A DNA stretch of 15,982 bases from HGM10836 sp045580645 (GCA_045580645.1 JAZNOG010000023.1:1-15982), one strand, 5' to 3'; counted from the stretch's first letter, positions 7,922-14,888 are shown. Numbers and translations are program-made. The notes: generated from the letters alone by a model not told the origin.

Positions 7922-7948
7922 ATTAAGTGTAAAGGAATAGTGGTTTTT

Positions 7949-8278
7949 ATGTATCAAAATAAACTAAATTTAACTCCGAGAGATATTTTAGAGAAAGATT
8001 TTAAAATTGATACAAGGGGTTATCGTTTAAAAGAAGTGGATCAATTTTTGGATCTTATTATTAATGATTACAAGACTTTTATGGAAGTTATTCAAGAACA
8101 AGAAAAGGAAAAAAATGATCTTACTAACGAAGTTTTAAAATTAAAACAAGAACTAAGAGATGCAAATGTTAACATTGAAATAGCAAAAGCTAGCACTCCA
8201 AGTGCAAACGTTTCAAATGTTGATATTCTAAAAAGACTATCTAATCTTGAAAAAGTTATATTTGGAAAAGAAGAATAA
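7949..8278 (+). CDS. gpsB: Cell division regulator GpsB
   Basis: A small DivIVA-related cytoplasmic protein that sits under the membrane at the septum and holds PBPs and other wall proteins in the division and elongation machinery. In 109 residues: LTPRDILEKDFKIDTRGYRLKEVDQFLD (residues 8-35) is the membrane- and PBP-binding DivIVA-like head, with RGY at 23-25 and Asp31/Asp35. A coiled coil follows at about 36-75, then a linker and a short C-terminal helix (about 91-105) for oligomerisation. I use ATG 7949. A GTG at 7940 is in frame, but AAAGGA is only 3 nt before it and conservation begins at MYQNK. The RNase P RNA starts directly after the stop. As in Bacillus, it lies beside the recU-ponA operon. 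Confidence 0.93.
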   Translation: MYQNKLNLTPRDILEKDFKIDTRGYRLKEVDQFLDLIINDYKTFMEVIQEQEKEKNDLTNEVLKLKQELRDANVNIEIAKASTPSANVSNVDILKRLSNLEKVIFGKEE

Positions 8279-8636
8279 TTAGGTAACATTTTAGGCAAAC
8301 GCTGTATACTTGTTATATAGAGGAAAGTCCATGCTCACAAAAGCTGAGATGCTTTTAGTGTTTGTGCTTAGGGAAAAAATAACCTAAGGTAGAGAAATCT
8401 AACGGCGCCGAAATAATCTAAGTCATTGATATGATTAAATTAGGCATAAAGTGCCATAGTGACGATGTTTTTAGGAAACTAAAAAAGTGGAACGAGGTAA
8501 ACCCCACAAGTGAGAAACCCAAATTTTGGTAGGGGAGTTCTAGCGAGGGAATAAAACTATAGCTAGGAATCGAAAGATAGATAAATGTTTGCCACCTTTT
8601 ATAGGAACAGAACATGGCTTATTAAATGTTATTTAA
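8279..8636 (+). ncRNA. rnpB: RNase P RNA, type B (Bacillus type)
   Basis: Catalytic RNA that trims the 5' leader of pre-tRNAs. Landmarks: closing helix P1 formed by 8279-8291 with 8624-8636; the P3 hairpin 8302-8320 with a CTTG loop as in Bacillus subtilis; the conserved GAGGAAAGTCC at 8320-8330; AGTGCCATAGTGACGA near 8450-8465; GTGGAACGAGGTAAACCCC near 8487-8505; GAGAAACCCAAATTTTGGTAGGGG with the GGT tRNA-CCA binding loop near 8528-8530; and ACAGAACATGGCTTA at 8607-8621. It is about 358 nt, against about 400 in Bacillus. The shortening is mostly between GCCACC (8591-8596) and the 3' core, where only a few bases replace a long hairpin. The 5' end abuts the gpsB stop and no promoter is visible at the right distance, so it is probably processed from a gpsB transcript. 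Confidence 0.96.
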
Positions 8637-8654
8637 AATAAAAGAGGTGCTATT

Positions 8655-9092
8655 TTGAAAGAAATTGGAGCAGAATTAAAAGAAAAAAGGTTAGAAATTG
8701 GTATTTCAACAAAAGAAGTTGCAAGTGACCTAGATATTAATGATGTTGTAATAGAAAATTTAGAAGATGGTAATGACAAGGTATTCAAAGATATATTAGA
8801 ACTAAAAGAAGTTATATACAAATATGCTAAATATTTAGGCTTAGAAGAAAATAAAATAAATGATAAAATTAATGACTATCTGTTTGAAAAAACTTCTAAA
8901 ATAAAATTAGAAGATATTAAAGAAGAATTAAGTAAAATAGGAAAAAAACAAGATGAAAAAAAGGTTAAAACCCCTTATACAATTGAAAGAAAGATTAAAA
9001 AAACAGATTATAGTATTTTTTTTATTTGTTTAGTTATAGCTTTTTTATTAGTGATATTTTATTTTATTCTTAGAAAACTATATATTGGTTAG
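8655..9092 (+). CDS. rodZ: Short RodZ-like protein: cytoplasmic HTH domain plus membrane helix
   Basis: RodZ links MreB filaments to the membrane-embedded elongation machinery. The 145 residues hold an XRE-like helix-turn-helix domain (about 1-75, starting with IGAELKEKRLEIGISTKEVA), a lysine-rich juxtamembrane segment and one helix at about 119-139. They end 6 residues later, with none of the extracytoplasmic C-terminal domain found in Bacillus YmfM (roughly twice as long). The start is TTG 8655, placed 5 nt after GAGGTG (8644-8649). There is no terminator after rnpB, so the gene is read through from the gpsB/rnpB unit. The pgsA start follows within 13 nt. The rodZ-pgsA neighbourhood matches Bacillus and supports the call. 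Confidence 0.8.
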   Translation: MKEIGAELKEKRLEIGISTKEVASDLDINDVVIENLEDGNDKVFKDILELKEVIYKYAKYLGLEENKINDKINDYLFEKTSKIKLEDIKEELSKIGKKQDEKKVKTPYTIERKIKKTDYSIFFICLVIAFLLVIFYFILRKLYIG

Positions 9093-9105
9093 GTAGGTGT
9101 TAAAA

Positions 9106-9726
9106 ATGAAATTTAATTTGCCAACAAAACTTACTTTTGCTAGACTTGTTTTATCATTAAGTGTAATCATTTTACTTGTATTTCCTTTTTATAGAATAGG
9201 AATAGAATTTCCGACTTTCCTATTTAGAAATATTTTAATTAATATAAAGTATATAATTGCAGGTTTCATTTTTATGATTGCAGCGCTTACTGATTATTTT
9301 GATGGTATGCTTGCTAGAAAAAATAACGAAGTAACTGATTTTGGAAAATTTATTGACGCAATAGCAGACAAAGTTTTAGTAAATTCAGTATTAATAATAT
9401 TTGCCGCTATAGGATTTATTAGTCCAATTATTCCAGTTGTAATAGTAGTTCGTGATATCATAGTTGATGCAATTAGAATGCTTGCAGCAGGAAGTGGAAA
9501 AGTTCAACAAGCTAAATCATTAGGAAAAATTAAAGCAGCTTCTCTTATGATTGGAATTGTTTTGACATTCTTTTATAATTTACCATTTGAATTATGGAAT
9601 ATAAAAATATCAGAATTTTTCTTATATTTTGGAACAATTATGTCTATAGTATCATTAGGAGAGTATTATAGATTAAATAAAAAAATTATTTTTAAAGAGT
9701 TTGAAAAAACAGAAACATTAAATTAA
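9106..9726 (+). CDS. pgsA: CDP-diacylglycerol--glycerol-3-phosphate 3-phosphatidyltransferase PgsA
   Basis: Integral membrane enzyme that makes phosphatidylglycerol phosphate from CDP-diacylglycerol and glycerol 3-phosphate, the committed step to phosphatidylglycerol. The CDP-alcohol phosphotransferase signature is complete: D63YFDGMLARKNNEVTDFGKF with D63, D66, G67, A70, R71, G80, then D84 and D88. Four to five hydrophobic segments surround it in 206 residues. I use ATG 9106, which has AGGTAGGTG (9091-9099) 6 nt before it; an in-frame GTG at 9097 lies inside that ribosome site. The site overlaps the rodZ stop, so the two genes are coupled. It is the last gene before a strong terminator. A CDP-alcohol enzyme with another acceptor is possible, but the rodZ-pgsA-recA order favours PgsA. 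Confidence 0.92.
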   Translation: MKFNLPTKLTFARLVLSLSVIILLVFPFYRIGIEFPTFLFRNILINIKYIIAGFIFMIAALTDYFDGMLARKNNEVTDFGKFIDAIADKVLVNSVLIIFAAIGFISPIIPVVIVVRDIIVDAIRMLAAGSGKVQQAKSLGKIKAASLMIGIVLTFFYNLPFELWNIKISEFFLYFGTIMSIVSLGEYYRLNKKIIFKEFEKTETLN

Positions 9727-9728
9727 TA

Positions 9729-9771
9729 AAAAAATCCCTGATAAAATTTAATTTTTACTAGGGGATTTTTT
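9729..9771 (+). terminator. Intrinsic terminator after pgsA
   Basis: A 10-bp stem, AAAAAATCCC (9729-9738) with GGGATTTTTT (9762-9771), is capped by a partly paired AT-rich upper stem and ends in a T run. It closes the gpsB-rnpB-rodZ-pgsA unit and isolates recA. Confidence 0.88.
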
Positions 9772-9800
9772 GATTTTTAAGGAAAATTTTACCTCAAATG

Positions 9801-9820
9801 TTTCAAACAAATGTTTGAAA
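9801..9820. promoter_or_regulatory. LexA (DinR) SOS operator upstream of recA
   Basis: A perfect inverted repeat with 9-bp arms (TTTCAAACA / TGTTTGAAA) around AA. Its 14-bp core at 9804-9817, CAAACAAATGTTTG, matches the Gram-positive LexA consensus CGAAC-N4-GTTYG at all but the second base. It ends 6 nt before the -35 hexamer of recA, a usual place for repression. An extra half-site copy (CAAATGTTTCA, 9795-9805) lies 13 bp upstream. Confidence 0.82.
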
Positions 9821-9826
9821 AAAGTA

Positions 9827-9855
9827 TTGACAACAATAAAAATATAGTTTAGAAT
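9827..9855 (+). promoter_or_regulatory. recA promoter
   Basis: TTGACA (9827-9832) and TAGAAT (9850-9855) with a 17-nt spacer, just downstream of the LexA box. A ribosome site GGAGG lies at 9870-9874, 8 nt before ATG 9883. Confidence 0.88.
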
Positions 9856-9882
9856 TAAATTATACGATTGGAGGAATTATAA

Positions 9883-10890
9883 ATGATGAAAAAAGAAGAT
9901 AAAACTTTAGAACAAGTTTTAGCAGACATTGAAAAACAATTTGGTAAAGGTTCCATAATGAAGCTTGGAGAAAATTCTCATATGGAAGTTGAGACTACCC
10001 CTTCGGGTTCATTAAAACTTGATTTGGCTTTAGGCGTTGGTGGTTATCCAAAAGGAAGAATTATTGAAATATATGGTCCAGAGTCTAGTGGTAAGACAAC
10101 AGTTGCACTTCATGCAATTGCAGAGGTTCAAAAACAAGGTGGAAGAGCAGCATTTATTGATGCCGAACATGCATTAGATCCAGTTTATGCAAAAAAATTA
10201 GGTGTTAATATTAATGAATTATTGTTGTCACAACCTGATACTGGAGAACAAGCTCTCGAAATTTGTGAAGCGCTAGTTAGAAGTGAAGCTGTAAACATTA
10301 TTGTAATAGATTCAGTAGCAGCTCTTGTTCCTCAAGCTGAAATTGAAGGTGAAATGGGAGATTCTCACGTTGGACTTCAAGCAAGACTTATGTCACAGGC
10401 ATTAAGAAAATTATCAGGAACAATTAACAAGACAAAAACTACTGCAATATTTATTAATCAATTAAGAGAAAAAGTTGGGGTTATGTTTGGAAATCCAGAA
10501 GTTACTCCAGGTGGTAGAGCGCTTAAATTTTATTCTACCATTAGATTAGATGTTAGAAGAACTGAAACTATTAAATCAGGGGATAATTACGTAGGAAATA
10601 AAACAACCATTAAAGTTGTAAAAAACAAGGTTGCTCCTCCATTTAAAAGTGCTCAAGTAGAAATTACCTATGGAGAAGGAATTTCAAAAATAGGAGAGAT
10701 AATTGATTTAGCAGCAGATGCTAATATTTTAGATAAAAGTGGGGCTTGGTATGCATATAACGGAGAAAAAATAGGCCAAGGAAAAGAAAATGTAAAAGCT
10801 TTACTAAAAAATAATCCTAAATTGTGCACAGAGTTAGAACAAAAAGTAAGAAAACATTATTTTAATGAAGAAATCAAGAAGAACAAATAA
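9883..10890 (+). CDS. recA: Recombinase RecA
   Basis: ATP-dependent strand-exchange protein and co-protease for LexA cleavage. Its 335 residues show an N-terminal helix, Walker A GPESSGKT at 65-72 (Lys71), the catalytic Glu95 in FIDAEHALDP, Walker B IIVIDS at 139-144, loop 1 with EGEMGDSHVGLQAR, and loop 2 with NQLREKVGVMFGNPEVTPGGRALKFY. All key residues are present. The C-terminal acidic tail of longer RecA proteins is nearly absent; the protein ends in a basic EEIKKNK. Two tandem ATG codons lie at 9883 and 9886; the first has the better spacing from GGAGG. cinA, which precedes recA in Bacillus, is missing. SOS control is indicated by the upstream operator. Confidence 0.99.
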   Translation: MMKKEDKTLEQVLADIEKQFGKGSIMKLGENSHMEVETTPSGSLKLDLALGVGGYPKGRIIEIYGPESSGKTTVALHAIAEVQKQGGRAAFIDAEHALDPVYAKKLGVNINELLLSQPDTGEQALEICEALVRSEAVNIIVIDSVAALVPQAEIEGEMGDSHVGLQARLMSQALRKLSGTINKTKTTAIFINQLREKVGVMFGNPEVTPGGRALKFYSTIRLDVRRTETIKSGDNYVGNKTTIKVVKNKVAPPFKSAQVEITYGEGISKIGEIIDLAADANILDKSGAWYAYNGEKIGQGKENVKALLKNNPKLCTELEQKVRKHYFNEEIKKNK

Positions 10891-10925
10891 GTTATGAGCA
10901 AAAAAAGTTTATAACTTTTTTCTTT
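10889..10925 (+). terminator. Intrinsic terminator after recA
   Basis: AAAAAAGTT (10901-10909) pairs with AACTTTTTT (10913-10921) around a 3-nt loop, followed by a T-rich tail. An alternative 7-bp outer stem (10889-10895 with 10911-10917) starts inside the recA stop codon. Confidence 0.75.
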
Positions 10926-10928
10926 TCC

Positions 10929-10957
10929 TTGTTTTATTATTGTTTTTATGATATTAT
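10929..10957 (+). promoter_or_regulatory. Promoter of the transglutaminase-like gene
   Basis: TTGTTT (10929-10934), a 17-nt spacer and TATTAT (10952-10957), with TGA directly before the -10 (extended -10). A GGGGG ribosome site at 10979-10983 lies 8 nt before ATG 10992. Confidence 0.7.
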
Positions 10958-10991
10958 ATGAACAATTTATTTTTATTTGGGGGAAATGATT

Positions 10992-12050
10992 ATGGATAAG
11001 AACTTGTTAGATAAATATTGTGGTTTGATGCGTTATGAGACTCATGTTATGTTACAAAAATGTTCTTTGCTATCTGGCTTTTTATCATTAGTAGTTCTTT
11101 TTCCTTTTCTTAGTGCTGGTTTTTTTCCAAATAAATTATGGTTATGTTCTATTTTTTCTTCTTTATATTGTTATCTTAGTTGCAAATATTCTTTTGAAGA
11201 TAAAGCATATGAAGTTAAAGAAGTTGAAAAGTTATATGATGAATTCATTAATAATTATAGTAAAATTAATGAAATGTTTAATTTAAATGATCCTATGGAA
11301 ATTTATAAAATGTTTAATTATCTTTTGTATAAAGGATATTTATCTAGAAATAAAAGTTTTAATTTTTCTTTTAAGGACGTTTGTGATGTTGGTTCTATAA
11401 GGGGTGCAAATGTTATAAATGGAAATGGTGTTTGTAGACATATTGCACCAATGCTTAAAGATATTTATAATGCTTCTGGTGTTGAAAGTTATGTTTTGCC
11501 AGTTTATCAACGTAAATGGAATACGCAAGTAATTTTTGTTGATGAAAGTTTAACACTAGAAGAAAAGGACCATATAGAAAAAATGCTTTATGAATTTAAA
11601 GAATATAGAGAATTAGTAGATTTTTTTGAAATTTATTATTCGGGTAGAGTAGTTGTTGAAAAACAATTTCTTGAATCTGATTCATACGAAAGATCATGTG
11701 GTAATCATGTTATAAATATGGTTATTTATAAAGGACAAAAGTGTTTTGTTGATCCAACACAAGGTAGAGTATATAATTATTCTTTAGAAAGAAGTGTTTT
11801 ATTTGATAAATATGATGATAAGATTGATATTTGTTTAAGTCGTTTTGAGGAATATAATAAAAAAGTAAGTTTTGAAAGGATTCGTTCTAAACTTTTATTG
11901 CCAACTTTAGGATATGAAGGAAATTTATCAAGTAAAATTATTTCTATGGTAGATGATAATTTAGATATTTTTGAAAAATTTTATAGAGAAAATAGTTCTT
12001 TGTATGAGGAAATTAGTGATAAGCTTAAGAACATTAGAGTAAGAAAGTGA
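10992..12050 (+). CDS. Membrane-anchored transglutaminase-like protein of unknown function
   Basis: A 352-residue protein with two adjacent hydrophobic segments at about 26-43 and 48-64, followed by a cytoplasmic or surface domain whose side cannot be told from sequence. The order Cys148 (GNGVCRHIAPMLKDIY), His239 (CGNHVINMV) and Asp254 (CFVDPTQGRVY) matches the Cys-His-Asp triad of the transglutaminase/papain-like superfamily. In bacteria these folds often act as proteases, amidases or peptide-linkage enzymes. About 70 residues without an obvious family match lie between the Cys and His blocks. I use ATG 10992; ATG 10986 is only 2 nt from the ribosome site. The gene sits alone between recA and rny with its own promoter and terminator. 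Codon use differs from its neighbours: mostly ATT for Ile and several CGT for Arg. The fold call is moderate; the substrate is unknown. Confidence 0.7.
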   Translation: MDKNLLDKYCGLMRYETHVMLQKCSLLSGFLSLVVLFPFLSAGFFPNKLWLCSIFSSLYCYLSCKYSFEDKAYEVKEVEKLYDEFINNYSKINEMFNLNDPMEIYKMFNYLLYKGYLSRNKSFNFSFKDVCDVGSIRGANVINGNGVCRHIAPMLKDIYNASGVESYVLPVYQRKWNTQVIFVDESLTLEEKDHIEKMLYEFKEYRELVDFFEIYYSGRVVVEKQFLESDSYERSCGNHVINMVIYKGQKCFVDPTQGRVYNYSLERSVLFDKYDDKIDICLSRFEEYNKKVSFERIRSKLLLPTLGYEGNLSSKIISMVDDNLDIFEKFYRENSSLYEEISDKLKNIRVRK

Positions 12051-12075
12051 GATGACAAATCACTTTCTTTTTCTT
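12041..12075 (+). terminator. Terminator overlapping the stop codon of the transglutaminase-like gene
   Basis: A perfect 10-bp stem, AAGAAAGTGA (12041-12050) with TCACTTTCTT (12060-12069), and a 9-nt loop, then T-rich sequence. The 5' arm is coding sequence including the TGA stop. The tail ends within the -35 of the rny promoter. Confidence 0.85.
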
Positions 12076-12102
12076 GACATATTATTAAAACAAATTTAAA
12101 AT
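12074..12102 (+). promoter_or_regulatory. rny promoter
   Basis: TTGACA (12074-12079), a 17-nt spacer and TAAAAT (12097-12102). A GGAGG site at 12141-12145 lies 5 nt before ATG 12151. Confidence 0.85.
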
Positions 12103-12150
12103 AAAGATAGTGTTAAAATTATTATTTAACATGAGAAAATGGAGGTATTT

Positions 12151-13704
12151 ATGAACGAAATTTTAATCTCCATTATACTTGTCATAGTTGGATTAGTGTT
12201 AGGTATTGGGATTTCTATTTTAGTAAATCACTTTAAAGCCAATACTGCATTAAAAAAAGTTAATGCTTTAGCGGAAAAATCTAAAAAAGAATCAGAAAAA
12301 TTAAAAAGAGATATGATTCTTGAGGCTAAAGAAGATTCTTATAAAATAAAACTTGAAGTAGATAAAGAAATTAAAGAGAAAAAATTAGAACTTAAGGAAT
12401 CTGAAGATCGTCTTATTCAAAGAGAAAAAAATATGGATAAGAGAGATGAAACTTTTCAAAAAAGAGAACAATTATTAGATGAACGCGAAGAAAAATTACA
12501 AGAAAAGAGTAAGAAAATTCAAGATGATCAAGTTGAAATGGAGCGTTTAAAACAAGAACAAATTGATTTATTATCAAAAATAAGTGGTCTTGATAAGGAA
12601 AAAGCAAAAGAACTTATAATGAAAAAAGTAGAGGAAGATATTTCTGGAGAAATTAATTCCTATATTAAAGAAAGAGAAGATGAAGCAAAACGTTCATCAG
12701 ATAAAAAAGCAAAAGAAATGCTTATTTTATCTATGCAAAAGTATTCTTCAGAGGTTGCAAATGAACAAACTGTTTCTACAATAGAACTTCCTAATAACGA
12801 AATGAAAGGAAGAATCATAGGAAGAGAAGGTAGAAATATTAGAACAATTGAAGCAATTACTGGTGTAGATTTAATTATCGATGATACACCTGAAGCCATT
12901 GTTATTTCTTCATTTGATCCATTAAGAAGAGAAATTGCTAAAGTTACAATTGAAACATTAGTAAAAGACGGAAGAATTCATCCAACAAGAATTGAAGAAA
13001 TTTATGATAAGACTGTAAAAGAAATTAAAGAAAAAATATTTGAGTTTGGTAATTCAGCCTTGTTTGAACTTGGTATTAATAAAATGGATAATGAACTTAT
13101 TGAAATAATAGGAAGACTTCATTTTAGAACAAGTTACGGACAAAATGCTTTAACTCATTCACTAGAAGTAGCTCATTTAGCAGGTATCATGGCAGCAGAA
13201 CTTGGAGAAAATGTTAACATAGCAAAACGTGCAGGACTTTTACATGATATTGGAAAAGCAATAGATCATGAAATAGAAGGAAGTCACGTTGATATAGGTG
13301 TAGATTTAGTTAAAAAATATAAAGAAAATGATATTGTTATAAATTCAATAGCGTCACATCATGGAGACACTGAACCTACAAGCATTATTTCCGTATTAGT
13401 GCAAATTGCAGATTCACTTTCTGCATCTAGACCAGGCGCTAGAAACGATTCTTTAGAAAATTACATAAAAAGATTAGAACAACTTGAAAATATGACTAAA
13501 GATATAAAAGGAATTGATAAAAGTTATGCTCTTCAAGCAGGTCGTGAACTTAGAGTATTAGTTAATCCTGAAGAAGTTGACGATTTAACATCTCACAAGA
13601 TTGCTAGAGAAATTAAAGAAAAAATTGAAAATGAAATGCAATATCCTGGAACAATTAAAGTAACAGTTATTCGTGAAACAAGAGCACAGGAAGAAGCAAA
13701 ATGA
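12151..13704 (+). CDS. rny: Ribonuclease Y
   Basis: Membrane-bound endoribonuclease that starts the decay and processing of many mRNAs in Firmicutes. Its 517 residues follow the family plan: an N-terminal membrane helix (about 4-26); a long charged coiled coil (about 30-190); a KH RNA-binding domain (about 207-272) with GRIIGREGRN at 220-229; and an HD phosphohydrolase domain (about 333-426) with the metal-binding His365-Asp366 in AGLLHDIGKA and further SHHGD-type histidines. Length is normal (Bacillus about 520). An ATG at 12139 is in frame but precedes the GGAGG ribosome site; ATG 12151 fits it. The gene is transcribed alone, between its own promoter and terminator. In Bacillus it also lies near recA. 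Confidence 0.98.
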   Translation: MNEILISIILVIVGLVLGIGISILVNHFKANTALKKVNALAEKSKKESEKLKRDMILEAKEDSYKIKLEVDKEIKEKKLELKESEDRLIQREKNMDKRDETFQKREQLLDEREEKLQEKSKKIQDDQVEMERLKQEQIDLLSKISGLDKEKAKELIMKKVEEDISGEINSYIKEREDEAKRSSDKKAKEMLILSMQKYSSEVANEQTVSTIELPNNEMKGRIIGREGRNIRTIEAITGVDLIIDDTPEAIVISSFDPLRREIAKVTIETLVKDGRIHPTRIEEIYDKTVKEIKEKIFEFGNSALFELGINKMDNELIEIIGRLHFRTSYGQNALTHSLEVAHLAGIMAAELGENVNIAKRAGLLHDIGKAIDHEIEGSHVDIGVDLVKKYKENDIVINSIASHHGDTEPTSIISVLVQIADSLSASRPGARNDSLENYIKRLEQLENMTKDIKGIDKSYALQAGRELRVLVNPEEVDDLTSHKIAREIKEKIENEMQYPGTIKVTVIRETRAQEEAK

Positions 13705-13710
13705 TAATTT

Positions 13711-13749
13711 AGAAAGATTTAAAATGTTTAAAAAATCTTTCTTTTTTTT
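13711..13749 (+). terminator. Intrinsic terminator after rny
   Basis: A 10-bp stem, AGAAAGATTT (13711-13720) with AAATCTTTCT (13733-13742), extendable through an AT-rich loop, and followed by a run of T to 13749. Confidence 0.9.
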
Positions 13750-13766
13750 ATAGAAAACAGCTTTTC

Positions 13767-13795
13767 TTGATTTTTTTTCTGTTTTGTGGTATAAT
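13767..13795 (+). promoter_or_regulatory. Promoter with extended -10 for the duplicated-module gene
   Basis: TTGATT (13767-13772), a 17-nt spacer, and a perfect TATAAT (13790-13795) preceded by TGG, giving an extended -10. It is one of the strongest promoters in the window. It rules out a start codon at 13767, which would lie in the -35. Confidence 0.87.
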
Positions 13796-13820
13796 AATGC
13801 CAGTTAAAGAGGGGGATAAA

Positions 13821-14849
13821 ATGAATACAAAAAGAGAAATATTAAACCTAATAAAACAAGTAGAAGATAAAATAGTATTAGAACTTGAAAAATTAGGATT
13901 AAAATCAAAATATGAAAGAAATAAAAATAGAGTTCAAAAAAGCAATCCAACAATGGCTATAATTACAGATGAACTTAACAGAGGTTTCTATGGATATACA
14001 ACAAAAACAATAAAAGAAAAATTATCTTATTACAATAAAAGTTTATATACTTTAATGGATGTAACACATTTAAGATATAGACTACATGCTTTAGAAGAAA
14101 TATATTATCATATAGTGCATCCTAACTTTGATAGATTTTCAGAAGTTAAAGAACAATTAAGTGAGTTTTCATACTTAACAGGTAAGAAATATAAAGACTT
14201 ATTTAAACAACAAAATAAATATATACCATATACACATTTAACAAAAATTAATCCGGTAAATACTATAAAAACAATATTTATGGATAGAACAAATCGTTTT
14301 AAAGAAGATAAATCTATTGATGAAAATAATATAAGGGAACAGGTGTTATCCTTAAGTAAACTTCTTCAAGAAGAATTACCGAAACATTTTAAGGAAAATA
14401 AAGCATATGGTCAAGCAATTGGAACATTAACATTATCTTTTTATGGATTAACATCAAAAGAATTAATAGACGTATTTAGAAGATACGAAATAAAAATATC
14501 TAATTCCAATGTAATATATTTAATGGATAAAAAACATTTAGAATATAGATTTATTTCATTATTATTAATTAAAAAATATATGGAAATACATAAACCAAAT
14601 GAATATGACAGTTTTATAGAAAAATGTGATATGATAGGTTATATTTCTAAAATGATGTTTAGAGAAACTCATGGAAAAATTCCTTATCAAGATTTATTAG
14701 AAATTAACAAAAGAAAAATATTAAATTTAAAAGCAAGTGAAAATATTAAAAAAGGTTCATATACATTAGAAGAAATAAGTCCAAGAATGATTGGAGAACC
14801 AGTTCAATATGAACAATTAAGTATGTTCCCAAAAGAAAGACACAAATAA
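13821..14849 (+). CDS. Unrecognised 342-residue protein with an internal two-copy module
   Basis: I do not recognise the family. The protein has no signal peptide, membrane segment or familiar catalytic motif; it looks soluble, basic and mainly helical. Two copies of one module are visible: FYGYT (56-60), LMD (78-80) with HLRYR (83-87), and IPY...L..IN (135-144) in the first; FYGLT (207-211), LMD (235-237) with HLEYR (239-243), and IPY...L..IN (287-296) in the second. The offset is about 151-156 residues. ATG 13821 follows a GAGGGGG ribosome site and a strong promoter. It is a single-gene unit with its own terminator, between rny and yqeG. Ile codons are mostly ATA, like yqeG/yqeH downstream and unlike the gene before rny. 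A role as a nucleic-acid or protein-binding scaffold is only a guess. Confidence 0.85.
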   Translation: MNTKREILNLIKQVEDKIVLELEKLGLKSKYERNKNRVQKSNPTMAIITDELNRGFYGYTTKTIKEKLSYYNKSLYTLMDVTHLRYRLHALEEIYYHIVHPNFDRFSEVKEQLSEFSYLTGKKYKDLFKQQNKYIPYTHLTKINPVNTIKTIFMDRTNRFKEDKSIDENNIREQVLSLSKLLQEELPKHFKENKAYGQAIGTLTLSFYGLTSKELIDVFRRYEIKISNSNVIYLMDKKHLEYRFISLLLIKKYMEIHKPNEYDSFIEKCDMIGYISKMMFRETHGKIPYQDLLEINKRKILNLKASENIKKGSYTLEEISPRMIGEPVQYEQLSMFPKERHK

Positions 14850-14852
14850 TAC

Positions 14853-14880
14853 AAAAAGAGAATAATTATTCTCTTTTTAT
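14853..14880 (+). terminator. Palindromic intrinsic terminator
   Basis: A perfect 26-nt palindrome (14853-14878) that folds into an 11-bp stem with an AATT loop. A5 stands on the left and T5 on the right, so it can work in both directions. It ends the duplicated-module gene. Confidence 0.85.
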
Positions 14881-14888
14881 TTGTTTTA

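Noticed and set aside
7940..7948. GTG 7940 as gpsB start
   Set aside because: Ribosome-site spacing is too short, and conservation with GpsB begins at MYQNK from ATG 7949.
8418..8615. Minus-strand open frame opposite rnpB
   Set aside because: The region is fully explained by the conserved RNase P RNA.
9727..9882. Riboswitch or small RNA upstream of recA
   Set aside because: The sequence is accounted for by the pgsA terminator, the LexA box and the recA promoter; no further structure stands out.
12413..12899. Minus-strand open frames opposite rny
   Set aside because: They arise from the repetitive coiled-coil codons of rny and lack ribosome sites.
13767..13820. N-terminal extension of the duplicated-module protein from TTG 13767
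   Set aside because: This stretch holds the -35 and -10 boxes; the ribosome site GAGGGGG points to ATG 13821.
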